Under the pieces are notes generated by a model, which was not told the DNA's origin, searched no databases, and saw only the letters and a program-made list of their open reading frames with translations. Source: Candidatus Poseidoniaceae archaeon (lineage in GTDB: Archaea; Thermoplasmatota; Poseidoniia; Poseidoniales; Poseidoniaceae). From it: a stretch of 64,000 bases of DNA. The translations under genes and the position numbers were made by a program. The stretch lies in assembly GCA_949372875.1 (NCBI GenBank), contig CASIAW010000002.1, forward strand, positions 165,658 through 229,657, written 5' to 3'. Below are positions 18,207 to 27,819 of this stretch, in pieces (the stretch's first letter is position 1; every line of letters starts with the position of its first letter).

Positions 18207-19303
18207 GCTTCAAAACACATGAAGATCTTCGTTGTCGAGAAGCCTTTGACCTCTTTGAAAGTGAATTCCTCGATCGTACCACTGGCTTTAGAAATCGCCT
18301 CAAGTATCGTCTGTTCTCTGTTTTCAAGTTCTAAACGCTCGATAATCGCCCAACCTCTGAGAACACTGGTTTGGCCCCGCTTTAACAAAGGCATGAGCGC
18401 TTCGATGTGCGCAATGCTGTGGTGTGGGAGATTCACTAAAAGCAAGTCGCAACTGCTGTGATTTTCAGAATCCATAGCCCATTCAAGCGCATCTCGGCAA
18501 TGAATTTCAGTAGGATTTAATTCCAAAGGCGGTGACTTTTCTATCCCTTTTCGGCGTGCTGAAAGATATTCAAGATTTTGTGTGAGCAATTCCACTGCAT
18601 GAGGATTAAGATCACCAACCAAATATCCAGAGAGGAGGTTTGGTTCGGAAAGCAGAGCACCCATGCTCGGCCCAACGCCGGCGTAGGGGTCGCACACAAC
18701 CAGAGGCTGATTCAGTTGAAGTCGGAGGCGATTCGCAGTGGCGAGCGTTTCCACGCGCTCCTTGGAGAGACGTGATGAAAAATAGACGGTCGATGCATCA
18801 ACCCAGAGATGATATCCATTTTCTCGGATGCGTGTTCTGGTCTCAAGACTTCCGTCACGGCTTGCAAGAGGGTGAAGGTTTCGCACTCGAAACTCCCCTT
18901 GGACTCCTAGATCAGCACACACTAAACGAATGCTCGGTAATTGAGTAAGCATGGAATCTGCAATGAGTTCTCCATATTCCCAAACCGCTTCCTCGATTTT
19001 GACGATGAGTACGTCACCTTGAACTTCATATGAGCGGGGCCAGTCATTGCTGTAGGACTTTACCAATTCTTCATCGAGATGTTCAAGCCAATGTGTTGGC
19101 CCTTTCGACTGAATCTCAATTTCGACATGTGGGTTTTTATCCCATATACTGTCACTTTCAAGAGGTGCTGAATCGTTGAGTGGAATAGCGTTTCGACCAC
19201 CCTCGAGTCGAGTAATGCCAGCCTCAGCACTGGACCAATGTTGGGAGCGACATTTCTCCAACCAATGCTGTGTTTGCGCGCTCGGCACACTCAAATGACG
19301 CAT
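18185..19303 (-). CDS. trm5: tRNA (guanine-N1)-methyltransferase, Trm5 family
   Basis: Class I SAM-dependent methyltransferase resembling Trm5, which makes m1G37 in tRNA and prevents frameshifting. The central domain has FSSRLSKERVETL, then the SAM-binding CDPYAGVGPSMGALL, an acidic VGDLNPHAVELL loop and a catalytic NLP motif (LLLVNLPHHS). I place the start at ATG 19303 (372 residues); an in-frame ATG at 19342 would add 13 residues and overlap the divergent dphB start. The N-terminal domain (about 1-120) is poorly conserved, as expected for the D1 region. Confidence 0.83.
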   Translation of the reverse strand: MRHLSVPSAQTQHWLEKCRSQHWSSAEAGITRLEGGRNAIPLNDSAPLESDSIWDKNPHVEIEIQSKGPTHWLEHLDEELVKSYSNDWPRSYEVQGDVLIVKIEEAVWEYGELIADSMLTQLPSIRLVCADLGVQGEFRVRNLHPLASRDGSLETRTRIRENGYHLWVDASTVYFSSRLSKERVETLATANRLRLQLNQPLVVCDPYAGVGPSMGALLSEPNLLSGYLVGDLNPHAVELLTQNLEYLSARRKGIEKSPPLELNPTEIHCRDALEWAMDSENHSSCDLLLVNLPHHSIAHIEALMPLLKRGQTSVLRGWAIIERLELENREQTILEAISKASGTIEEFTFKEVKGFSTTKIFMCFEAWLNLSA

Positions 19304-19340
19304 GACACTCGCTCTATCCAAGCGAGCACGGGGTTTGAGC

Positions 19341-20231
19341 ATGGCGGAGGATTCTACACAATTGAGGGCACTCCCCGATACGGGTTTACTCTTGATTGGG
19401 ATGGGGCCAGGTACCGTTGCTGGAATGACGCTCGAAGCTATTGATGCTGCAAAAAAAGCGACCCATCGGCGCTATGAAGCATACACTGCGCTTTGGCCGG
19501 AATCAGAACTCCATGCACTTGAACAACGAGTCGGATCGATTCAGAAAGTCATGCGCCCTGAAGTAGAACGACCCGAAGAATTGTTCCAACTTGCCAAAAC
19601 ATCACTCGTGGCGTTGCTGGTAGTAGGCGACCCACTCCAAGCAACGACCCACGTCGACCTGCAGTTACAAGCAATTGAGCACGGTATTGAATGCCGAGTC
19701 TTTCATGGTGTTTCAATCACCACCATCGTCACAGGAGCGGTTGGATTATCCAATTACCGATTTGGCCGACAAACAACATTAACCTATCCATACGGCGGTT
19801 GGATTGCCACATCTCCCTTAGAAATGATTGCTGTGAACAAAGCCCGTGGACTTCACTCCTTGGTACTTTTCGACCTCGACCCAACTGGACAAGGAACTGG
19901 TGATCAAAAGCCAATGAGCCCACGTGATGCGAAGCGCTCGATTGAATTGATGTGGGATAAACTCGATGAACACTTGAAACAATTCACCAACCCTCCGAAC
20001 AAAACGCTGATTGCTGTGCAAGAGGCTATGTTCAAGGCGCTTTTAGATGAAGAGAGGAGTGATTTACCCGTTGTACTTTGCTCCGACATGGGTACTCAAG
20101 ACCAAAAAATCATTTTTACAAATATTGGCGGACTTGAGAACATGGAAGGCGGGCGCTTGAATTGTCTTCTTATACCTGCGTGGACGAGTGAAGTTGAAGA
20201 GAAGGCGCTTCTTCGTTGGAAACTGGAGTGA
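19341..20231 (+). CDS. dphB: Diphthine synthase
   Basis: SAM-dependent methyltransferase that methylates the modified His of elongation factor 2 during diphthamide synthesis. It belongs to the tetrapyrrole-methylase fold. The N-terminal GTVAGMTLEAIDAAKKA, the GDPLQATTHVDLQLQA loop and GLSNYRFGRQTTLTYP match archaeal DphB/Dph5. The ATG at 19341 gives 296 residues, about 30 more than usual, mostly from an N-terminal extension before LLLIGMGPG. An upstream ATG at 19302 would overlap the trm5 start. It is divergent from trm5 with a gap of about 37 bases, so both may be leaderless. Confidence 0.9.
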   Translation: MAEDSTQLRALPDTGLLLIGMGPGTVAGMTLEAIDAAKKATHRRYEAYTALWPESELHALEQRVGSIQKVMRPEVERPEELFQLAKTSLVALLVVGDPLQATTHVDLQLQAIEHGIECRVFHGVSITTIVTGAVGLSNYRFGRQTTLTYPYGGWIATSPLEMIAVNKARGLHSLVLFDLDPTGQGTGDQKPMSPRDAKRSIELMWDKLDEHLKQFTNPPNKTLIAVQEAMFKALLDEERSDLPVVLCSDMGTQDQKIIFTNIGGLENMEGGRLNCLLIPAWTSEVEEKALLRWKLE

Positions 20232-20237
20232 GTCATC

Positions 20238-22340
20238 ATGGACGATAGTATACTGCTTCTGGCTTCTTTCCTTCTGTTTATGTTCTTCTTTGCGGGTGTC
20301 GGCCTTGCATCAATGTTCGTAAAAGAAGACACGACTGACGACTATTTGGTTGCTGGAAGAGGGATGCATCCTGCTTTAGCCGCACTCTCTGCAGTCAGTA
20401 CATGGAACTCTGGTTACATGTTTATTGGGTTTATTGGATTCATTTTCATCAACGGGTATTCTGCTATTTGGATTGCTGCTGTCTCCACAATTGGACAACT
20501 TGTCGCATGGATCTGGCTTTACAAATTCATTCAAAAAGAGGGAGAGGAGCGCGGAATTCGTTCTCTCTCATCACTCGTATCCAATACAACAGGGTCGCCC
20601 GAAGCACGAGTTGCCGCTATACTTTCAGTTATTTTCCTTTCAATCTATGCTGCAGCACAACTCACTGCAGGGGGTGTCGCACTGGAAGTCATGCTCAACT
20701 GGGCTCCAACGATTGGCATTCTCATCGGTTTCGTTCTTGTTGTGGCTTACTGCTACGCAGGTGGAATTCGTGCATCCATTTGGACTGATGCTGCCCAGTC
20801 ATGCGTCATGATTGTTGGCTCTACTATCCTGTGTTATGTTGCTATCAAGCAAACAGGTGGTTTCTCTGGTCTTCATAGTGAACTAAGGGCAGTGGACCCT
20901 GCAATGGTCAACTTCTTCCCTTCAGACTTAATGTTTGGCGCAACACTTTGGATTGCTGCTTTTTTCCTTGGAGGCCTTGGTGTTGCTGGACAACCACAAG
21001 TTGTCTCTCGAGTTATGACACTAAATGATGACAACGACCGAAAGCAAGCGATGATCTGGTTTTTCGTATGGCAAACTCCATTCATTATCTTGATGTTCTT
21101 CATCGGCCTTGCTTGCAGGGTCTTGTTGCCGGAACTTGGTGTGTCCGGTGCTGAAACGGGTTTGCCTAAACTCGCAATGGAACAATTGAATCCATTCCTT
21201 GGTGGCTTGATTCTCGCTTCGATTTTTGCTGCGACAATGTCGACTGCTGACAGCCAAGTTCTCGCCTGCACTGCAGCTATCACTGACGACGTAAAGCCAG
21301 AATGGAGTCAGGACCACAAGACCACGAAGCAGGTTACTTTAGCAGTTGCAGTCTTTGCAACCGTTATCTCCTTGGTCGGTCAACAAATTCCCGGATTTGG
21401 GGACTCTGTTTTCAAATTAGTTGTACTTGCCGTTTACGGGCTTGGTGCCATTTTTGTGCCGCTACTGTTGGTGAGAATGATGGGTTACGAGCCAGATTCA
21501 CAGCACACAATCGCCATGATGATTGCAGCAATGAGCGGGGTTGTTGTTTGGACATTGCTCGGGTTTGGCAATGCTGACGGTATTTTCCCAACGATTCCTG
21601 GAATGGGTGCTGCCTTTGCAACTCACTTTGGATTCTGCTGGTTTAGAAGCGAATCTCCCGACAACCCCTTTGGAAGATATGCGGTTCCTGCCCAGAACAC
21701 GCTTGCTATTGGCGCAGCATTCACGCTTCTTCTCGCAGCAAGTGTGGAAGTTGCCTACACCGCCTTTTCCCCAGACTCCAACGGAAATAATGCTGGATCC
21801 GGTGAGGAGTATTCATTCAATTACACCATTGCAGAATGGGAAAGCAGCGAGACTTTATTCATCGGAAATGAACAAACTGCTCAATTTTCATTCACCTTTG
21901 ATGAGAGTTTTACTGCCGTATTAGGTATCGAGTTCATCATCTCTTATGGAGAAGAAAATGAAGTGATAACAAACCAATGTGACGACGTGACTGTTGAAGC
22001 AGACTTCAGTCAGACGACTGGTCCTCACGACGAAGTTGATGATGCACCTAAATCCACATCAACTTGTGATTTCTCAGAACAGATAATGGCTTCGGTAACT
22101 ACTGATCTTACACTGTCTGAATACGGCGACAGTGTTGGAGATTACTCTCTCAATGGCACAATGAGTCAAATAGATTCTGATATTGAGCGTATGTCTGATA
22201 TTACTCGAATGGCAGGTGTCTATGAAGCGGGAGTTACTGTTGTGAGTAACAGTGGAAGCCCTTTGGCAGACCAAGGCGAGACTGTTACTATCACTTGGAG
22301 GGCATTGATGCTCTCGCCCGGTGAAGTAATTGCGTTATGA
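20238..22340 (+). CDS. Sodium:solute symporter (SSS, PutP-like) with extra C-terminal domain
   Basis: A 700-residue transporter. The first 520 or so residues form about 13 membrane helices of the solute:sodium symporter family. Signature elements are YLVAGRGMHPALAALS, the AAAQLTAGG segment, and FAATMSTADSQVLACTAAI, which matches the Na+-site helix of PutP-type proline symporters. Proline or another amino acid is the likely substrate, taken up with Na+. Unusually, about 175 residues follow the last helix. They are acidic, rich in beta-type sequence and carry two Cys, as expected for an extracellular domain. It starts six bases after dphB and abuts the convergent hydrolase gene with no gap. Confidence 0.9.
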   Translation: MDDSILLLASFLLFMFFFAGVGLASMFVKEDTTDDYLVAGRGMHPALAALSAVSTWNSGYMFIGFIGFIFINGYSAIWIAAVSTIGQLVAWIWLYKFIQKEGEERGIRSLSSLVSNTTGSPEARVAAILSVIFLSIYAAAQLTAGGVALEVMLNWAPTIGILIGFVLVVAYCYAGGIRASIWTDAAQSCVMIVGSTILCYVAIKQTGGFSGLHSELRAVDPAMVNFFPSDLMFGATLWIAAFFLGGLGVAGQPQVVSRVMTLNDDNDRKQAMIWFFVWQTPFIILMFFIGLACRVLLPELGVSGAETGLPKLAMEQLNPFLGGLILASIFAATMSTADSQVLACTAAITDDVKPEWSQDHKTTKQVTLAVAVFATVISLVGQQIPGFGDSVFKLVVLAVYGLGAIFVPLLLVRMMGYEPDSQHTIAMMIAAMSGVVVWTLLGFGNADGIFPTIPGMGAAFATHFGFCWFRSESPDNPFGRYAVPAQNTLAIGAAFTLLLAASVEVAYTAFSPDSNGNNAGSGEEYSFNYTIAEWESSETLFIGNEQTAQFSFTFDESFTAVLGIEFIISYGEENEVITNQCDDVTVEADFSQTTGPHDEVDDAPKSTSTCDFSEQIMASVTTDLTLSEYGDSVGDYSLNGTMSQIDSDIERMSDITRMAGVYEAGVTVVSNSGSPLADQGETVTITWRALMLSPGEVIAL

Positions 22341-23186
22341 TCAGAGCGTGAAGCGTTGACCTTGATGTGCAACGCCCCATCCAAGGCGTTCAAGTTCTGC
22401 CCATTCTCTACTTCCTGCATTATACAATGGATTGGTATGGTTGAGGTGTGTGAACAATATATCTGGGTCGTCTTGTTTTTTCTCACCAAGTCGCTTCAGT
22501 GTCTGTAGAACGGGTGGATGTGGAACTTTGGATTGGTCGCGGCCGCCCAGTTCATCTTCAGACCAAAACGTTCCATCAATCAATGCGATATCCACATTCA
22601 TTTGTGAAAGCCAAGCGCGAATGGTAGAGCAGTTGTGAATGGCAAGCGTCTCATCCCATGTGTCATGGTCTGGAAGAAACAGCAGCGATTTACTTGGGCC
22701 TCGCATAATGAAAGCGTGCATGTCTGATAACTCATCTCGATGAGGCACTCGAACAGCTTCAACGGAGAGATTCCCTTGGTTAAAAATTACATCTCCGGAT
22801 GTGAACGTGCGAATGTCAAAGACCCCTTGCTGAACCATAAGGTTCCATTGCGGCGTTTGATCGACAAGATGGTACATGTCATCAGAGACATGTAGTTCAA
22901 CACCTCGGGCCGCTAAAGTCTCACGTCCAAACAATCCAAGCCCGTCAACATGTCCAAAATGTGCGTGTGTAAGCAGAAGGTGGTCGACTTTGGTTTGGCC
23001 CCATAGAGTGAACTGATCGCCTAGATGCCGTGTTGCTTCAATCAGAAGGTTCGTGCCTTCACTGCTGCGAATGCCCAGAGAAACGGGGTAATGTGGTTCA
23101 GTAATGTTGGCACAACATGGACGGAGGCACCCTGGTTGTGGGTGGCCTCCATCCTGTGCAATACCGAGCACTGTGACTTCGACCAT
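22341..23186 (-). CDS. Metallo-beta-lactamase fold hydrolase, PqqB-like
   Basis: A 281-residue MBL-fold protein. The N-terminus GIAQDGGHPQPGC followed by CC resembles PqqB and related hydrolases. The metal motif is THAHFGHVDGL, and later ligands are probably LLFLPDHD and FTHLNHTNPL. No other pyrroloquinoline quinone genes are seen, so a PQQ role cannot be assumed; a related hydrolase acting on another small molecule is equally likely. It is cytosolic, with no signal peptide. The stop abuts the symporter stop. Confidence 0.82.
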   Translation of the reverse strand: MVEVTVLGIAQDGGHPQPGCLRPCCANITEPHYPVSLGIRSSEGTNLLIEATRHLGDQFTLWGQTKVDHLLLTHAHFGHVDGLGLFGRETLAARGVELHVSDDMYHLVDQTPQWNLMVQQGVFDIRTFTSGDVIFNQGNLSVEAVRVPHRDELSDMHAFIMRGPSKSLLFLPDHDTWDETLAIHNCSTIRAWLSQMNVDIALIDGTFWSEDELGGRDQSKVPHPPVLQTLKRLGEKKQDDPDILFTHLNHTNPLYNAGSREWAELERLGWGVAHQGQRFTL

Positions 23187-23228
23187 GCTTATCCCAAAGC
23201 GACAAGCATCATCAATCCATCAGTTCAC

Positions 23229-24692
23229 TCACTGGACATAGACATCTGCCTTTGCTTTGGCTTGTGGAGGGGCGTAAGGTGCAACTCGGTAAGCCATACC
23301 TCGACGTTCCATGACGTCTTTCAGAGAAGCGAACAAGTGTTCTTTGCCAATCTTCTTTTTTTCATCCATGAGTGCAAGAATAAGGCTGTCTTGGACAACG
23401 GCTCGAATCCAAGCACCAGTCAAACCTTCGGTTGACTTGGCCAACTTTTCCTTGACTTCAAGGGTCACGTTTCGTGAAATGTCAAGCTTCTGCAAGAGGT
23501 GGTGGAAGATGTGGAAACGTTGTTCCTTTCCTGGCAGTCCAACCTCAACAATACGGTCAAAGCGACCTGGGCGGTCAGCAATTGCAGGGTCGATTTTGTT
23601 GGAGTGGTTGGTGGTTGCAAGGGTGATGACCCCGTGATTGGGAACAATGCCATCCATAGATTGCAAAAATTCTCCCAAGAGTGGGTGGTCAGATGCACGG
23701 CGGTCGAGTGCTCCTGCGGTATCGATGTCTTCGATGATGAGCAAGGTCGGTGAGAGTTTACGAGCCATTTGAAAGCAAGACTTGATGTCATTTCGACCAG
23801 TAATCATCTCAGCAGAAATGAGAATGCATGTGATGTCAGAATGGGCTGCAAGCCACTTGGCAATCATGGTTTTTCCAGTGCCAGGCGGCCCTGCCAAAAT
23901 CAAGCCGCGTGAATTGGGGACGCCGCTTTCTCGAAGTTTTGGCATGGCTTTCTGAAATCCAATAATATCCTTCCACAGGGCTTCTTTGACATCTTCATCC
24001 CAAGCAATAAGCTCGTCGATACTCTTGTCACGTGCGATGAAATTGTATCGCAAATCGAAAAATTCGCCTTTGAGAATACCACATTCATAGAAATTAGATT
24101 CGACCTGAGCAATGAGGTCATCTGCATCTTTACCGTTGACAAGGACGGTCTTCTCTGAAGGCGTATACACTGACAAGCGATGGTCACCGTCGTGGTCGAC
24201 GGTTGAAACGGTGATGAATTGGAATTCAGGATTGGTTTTTGACTGATAGAAGCGAGTTCCGATGGCAAGATACCGTAGGCGGTTTTCTTCTTGAACCTCG
24301 ATGGTCTCATACATTGGTGCACGAATCTTGCCTTGGTCAATCATGAACTCCTCAGTCACTTTGAATTCTTCTTCAAGATAAGTATCGAAATGCAGTTTCA
24401 TGAAGATGCCGAGTTTACCGCTCCAATACCGTGAATCACGCTTGTGCTTGGCACCGATAAAATTGTTCATTAATTGTTCTGCCAATGGCATTTGAGGCCC
24501 TGTCTTATATGTTGAAGCAACTGCTTTTTTGATGTCATCGTATTGCTTCATATCGACTGAAATGGGGCCCATGGGGGTTTGAATCTCCATTACCATAGAG
24601 GCCATTTGTTCAGCCTCAGGTTCTTTTTCGAGTTGCTCCCCGTAATGCCCTTCCATCGTATATTCCTCTTCATCTGCAAATTCGTCACTCAT
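23229..24692 (-). CDS. AAA+ ATPase with novel N-terminal domain
   Basis: A 487-residue protein. The C-terminal half (about 240-470) is an AAA+ module: Walker A LAGPPGTGKTMIAKW, Walker B LLIIEDID, sensor 1 ATTN, arginine finger region DRPGRFDR, and a helical lid. It resembles Bcs1/SpoVK-like unfoldases more than replication clamps. The N-terminal 200 residues are not recognisable and begin with a very acidic stretch (DEFADEEEYTMEGH). A GAGG ribosome binding site precedes the ATG. It is divergent from an unknown 584-residue gene; the two may work together, but nothing in the sequence proves it. Confidence 0.82.
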   Translation of the reverse strand: MSDEFADEEEYTMEGHYGEQLEKEPEAEQMASMVMEIQTPMGPISVDMKQYDDIKKAVASTYKTGPQMPLAEQLMNNFIGAKHKRDSRYWSGKLGIFMKLHFDTYLEEEFKVTEEFMIDQGKIRAPMYETIEVQEENRLRYLAIGTRFYQSKTNPEFQFITVSTVDHDGDHRLSVYTPSEKTVLVNGKDADDLIAQVESNFYECGILKGEFFDLRYNFIARDKSIDELIAWDEDVKEALWKDIIGFQKAMPKLRESGVPNSRGLILAGPPGTGKTMIAKWLAAHSDITCILISAEMITGRNDIKSCFQMARKLSPTLLIIEDIDTAGALDRRASDHPLLGEFLQSMDGIVPNHGVITLATTNHSNKIDPAIADRPGRFDRIVEVGLPGKEQRFHIFHHLLQKLDISRNVTLEVKEKLAKSTEGLTGAWIRAVVQDSLILALMDEKKKIGKEHLFASLKDVMERRGMAYRVAPYAPPQAKAKADVYVQ

Positions 24693-24781
24693 TGTAATTC
24701 CTCAATAAAAGCGGGTAAAGCCTCAGGTATGTTGTGCCATACGAGGGGGTTTTTTCCGCTCCATTCTTTCACCCGTCAACA

Positions 24782-24836
24782 GTATTTAAGTCGCGAAGAA
24801 CTCAAACGACAGGTGCATTTGGATAGGCGTGAGGGG
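24782..24836 (+). promoter_or_regulatory. Likely promoter and ribosome binding site of the 584-residue gene
   Basis: A TATA-box match GTATTTAAGT (24782-24791) lies about 55 bases before the ATG at 24842, in the divergent gap opposite the AAA+ gene. That predicts a transcript start near 24815. A GAGGGG ribosome binding site (24831-24836) ends five bases before the ATG. Confidence 0.5.
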
Positions 24837-24841
24837 AATCT

Positions 24842-26596
24842 ATGGCTGGTCCGTCGAAAGTAGAATTCCCTGGCCAAAAAAAGCAGCGTTTTCGAATGCG
24901 AGGCACCAAGCATGCCAATGAAGCAACAGCCAATAAACTCAAGCGAGAGTTGGCTAAATTGTTGGAAAACCCAAGAGCGCACCTTCCAATGATGACTTGG
25001 AAAGGTAAACTTCGCTGGGGTAGGACCGATCCAGTTACAAAAACCATGAGAGGACTTGAAACCATTATTCGTAAGAAGGATAACATCGCTTGGCTAAGTA
25101 AACGGATGATGGCAAAACGTGGCGATCCTGTAGCAAAAGCGTTTGCCGGCTCTCTTCATGCCGCTCATGACGAGGACATCACCGTTGTTGGGAAATTTAG
25201 CTCGGGTTCATTTGGTACTGCCTCATTCATTCGACGCGGTGAGGGGAAGCAAGGATACCTTGCAGGGCTACAAAATTATTCAAACCTCACACTGCGCATG
25301 TTACCGTGGGAAGACCATGCGAAGCGAGGTATGTATTTCTTCACTTGGAAAGGCGGGTTTGTCTGTACTGGACCAAACCCGACACCACCAGATGAATGGC
25401 TTGATGATGTCTTACAACGTTCGCGCTTTTCATTTACCAAAAGTAAAGATTTGTCTGTACCAGTTTGGGTTACTGAAGGACTCGACGCTCAGTCTGTAAT
25501 TGACTTTCATTCCAGTGGTGAAGGATATATTCGATTCTCGTTTAAGCACGGACCTATTGTTGCAATTGGCTTTGATGTCATGTCAAAAACGGATAAGAAA
25601 GAATCGTCCTTCATCCATCATTTGGCACTGTCAATGTTACCACCGTTCCTTCCATCTATTCTTGAAATTGATGCAAACTGGTCCCCGAAAGGATGGGGCA
25701 AAGATACGCCATTGCCCGACTCTGCCTCAGAAGGCATGGACAAGATTCTCGATGCTTGGCAAGGGTTGACCATGAATGAGGGCGTGATTGCTCTTGCAAT
25801 TCGGAGATCTGTTTTGGATTCTATTGATTCGGGCCTTGTCGTTGGAGATTCATGGATTACCGGCATGGATGTAGCCTCGATTGAAGACGCCTTACAATCA
25901 CATCCCGGTTCAGTAGATGAGCGGCACTTAGCGGCTCTGATGTTGCATGCTTCAATGGAAGAAGGAGCAGTAGACGGAGAAGGTTTGCGAATTACACCGA
26001 AAGGTGATGTTTCTGAACGAAAGGCTGCTGCATTGGAAGTTATGGAGGGGACAAGTTGCGGCAATGTTCTCGGTGCATTATGGGAGAAGTGGGGCTTAGA
26101 AGGCCTTGCTGGATTAGGAATTACGGGTGCTGAAGCTGAAGAAATTTGGAAAAAGCAACAGAAAAAACCTCAACCATTTGGTAATTTCTTGAAGAGTTTA
26201 GATTCTGCCCGGGCAATGGCTCAGAAAATTTCGCGATTCCCGACGCGTGAAGATACGCTCTCTGGGGCAACCGGCGCAGTACATGATTTGATTCTCCAAG
26301 GCATGATTGAAGGAGATGGAAAGGCTGAGCGCACTGCTACACAGCGCCATGACTCCATCGATTCTGCTGCTGCTGCATGGGCATGGCTCCTTGCTTCTGG
26401 CCGTTCAGCCGGCCAAGAATGGCATTTTGAAATCAACGCAAGAGATCGTGGAGGAGCTTGGCTCGCCGCTACGAAGCAGTTACTTGAGGCTGGAAAAACG
26501 CTCTACGACTGCGACAAAAGTGAAGTTGAGGACGCAACAAATGCGTGGGTTGAGGCGTTTTCTGCTCTCAAAACCGCAACTGGTGAAGCGAACTAA
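24842..26596 (+). CDS. Conserved-looking hypothetical protein, 584 residues
   Basis: I do not recognise this protein. It has no signal peptide or membrane helix. The basic N-terminus (about 1-105) is rich in Lys/Arg (KKQRFRMRGTKHANEATANKLKRELAKLL) and could bind nucleic acid. A middle region (about 110-300) looks beta-rich with many aromatics (FFTWKGGFVCTGPN). The C-terminal half is mostly helical and Ala/Glu-rich. The start is secure, with a GAGGGG site and a TATA box upstream. It is divergent from the AAA+ ATPase and convergent with the transsulfuration gene. Function unknown. Confidence 0.75.
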   Translation: MAGPSKVEFPGQKKQRFRMRGTKHANEATANKLKRELAKLLENPRAHLPMMTWKGKLRWGRTDPVTKTMRGLETIIRKKDNIAWLSKRMMAKRGDPVAKAFAGSLHAAHDEDITVVGKFSSGSFGTASFIRRGEGKQGYLAGLQNYSNLTLRMLPWEDHAKRGMYFFTWKGGFVCTGPNPTPPDEWLDDVLQRSRFSFTKSKDLSVPVWVTEGLDAQSVIDFHSSGEGYIRFSFKHGPIVAIGFDVMSKTDKKESSFIHHLALSMLPPFLPSILEIDANWSPKGWGKDTPLPDSASEGMDKILDAWQGLTMNEGVIALAIRRSVLDSIDSGLVVGDSWITGMDVASIEDALQSHPGSVDERHLAALMLHASMEEGAVDGEGLRITPKGDVSERKAAALEVMEGTSCGNVLGALWEKWGLEGLAGLGITGAEAEEIWKKQQKKPQPFGNFLKSLDSARAMAQKISRFPTREDTLSGATGAVHDLILQGMIEGDGKAERTATQRHDSIDSAAAAWAWLLASGRSAGQEWHFEINARDRGGAWLAATKQLLEAGKTLYDCDKSEVEDATNAWVEAFSALKTATGEAN

Positions 26597-26598
26597 TC

Positions 26599-27783
26599 TC
26601 AAAGGTTTGCAAATCCTCTTTCGAGGTCCGTCCACAAATCTTCTACGTCTTCAATACCGATACTCATTCGTACAAATCCTGGTATGAGGCCCGCTGCGTG
26701 ACGAACTTCTTCTGGAATCATCATGTGGCTTGAATTGAATGGGCATTCAACTAAGGATTCAACCCCACCAAGGCTTGTTGCCTCGTAGATCATTTTCAAG
26801 CCTCGCATGAACTTCAAAGCAGCCTCATCGCCTCCTTTGACAACGAAAGCAATCATCCCTGTTCCTTTAGGTATGACGCGTTGAGCAACTTCATAGTCGT
26901 CATGAGACTTGAGCGATGTGTGGTTGACTCGCTCAATCATAGGGTGGGCTTCGAGGCGCTTTGCGAGTTCTGCTGCGTTTTCACAGATGGTTGGCATCCG
27001 GACGTGGAGTGTGCGCATTCCCCTCTCAAGGAGATAACACGTATGTGGGTCAGGGCTACCACCAAAGACAGCCTTTCTACCGAATACTTGTGCGATTAAC
27101 TCCTTTGAACCAACAACGCCGCCGCCGATGATATCTGAATGTCCGCCGAGGTACTTTGTTGTCGAATGTATAACCAAGTCAACACCCATGGAAAGTGGTT
27201 GACACGCCCATGGTGATGCGAAGGTGTTGTCGATAATGCAGAGAAGGTTATGCTTCTTTGCAACGGCAACCATTGCTGGAATGTCACAGACTTTGAGTAC
27301 CGGGTTGGTGAGTGTTTCAATATAGAGGATTTTCGTATTTGGCTGAATGGCTGCCTCGTATGCAGCAGGATCGCGCATGTCAGTCATGGTTGTTTCAACA
27401 CCAAATCGCGGGAGCTCTTCGGTAAGGAGAGCGTAGGTTCCCCCATATACGTCGGAAGTGGCTACAATGTGGTCTCCAGCAGAAACAAACGCCATCAGGG
27501 TCGTTGAAATTGCTGCCATTCCAGATGAGAAGGTTTCGGCATCTTCGCCGCCTTCCATAGCCGTTAATTTATCAGCAACTGCGGCAGAATTTACAGAAGA
27601 AATTCGGGCATAAAGCAGAGTATGTTGAGCTCCTTCCGCCCACCCAGCATATCTTTCATCGGTAAGTTTGTAGGTCGAGGATTGAAAAATTGGCGTGTTT
27701 ACTGCATCGCCAACATGGTTGGTCCCGCTGTGTACTGCTTTGCTTCCAAATCCTTTCAGATTAAGATTTTCGTCTTCCGCCAT
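26599..27783 (-). CDS. Cystathionine gamma-synthase/lyase family PLP enzyme
   Basis: Pyridoxal-phosphate enzyme of the Cys/Met metabolism family, which makes or breaks cystathionine or forms homocysteine or methanethiol. Motifs: YARISSVN, the GMAAISTTLMAF cofactor phosphate loop, DNTFASPW with the pyridine-binding Asp, and the Schiff-base Lys in HSTTKYLGGHSD. The C-terminal SLGGVESL is typical of cystathionine gamma-lyase/synthase. Which reaction it performs cannot be told from sequence alone. I use ATG 27783 because a GAGGG ribosome binding site lies five bases upstream (394 residues); ATG 27819, directly after the transporter stop, is possible. Confidence 0.9.
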   Translation of the reverse strand: MAEDENLNLKGFGSKAVHSGTNHVGDAVNTPIFQSSTYKLTDERYAGWAEGAQHTLLYARISSVNSAAVADKLTAMEGGEDAETFSSGMAAISTTLMAFVSAGDHIVATSDVYGGTYALLTEELPRFGVETTMTDMRDPAAYEAAIQPNTKILYIETLTNPVLKVCDIPAMVAVAKKHNLLCIIDNTFASPWACQPLSMGVDLVIHSTTKYLGGHSDIIGGGVVGSKELIAQVFGRKAVFGGSPDPHTCYLLERGMRTLHVRMPTICENAAELAKRLEAHPMIERVNHTSLKSHDDYEVAQRVIPKGTGMIAFVVKGGDEAALKFMRGLKMIYEATSLGGVESLVECPFNSSHMMIPEEVRHAAGLIPGFVRMSIGIEDVEDLWTDLERGFANL

Positions 27784-27819
27784 AGAATCCCTCAATGTTG
27801 TCGAATCGTCGACCACCAT

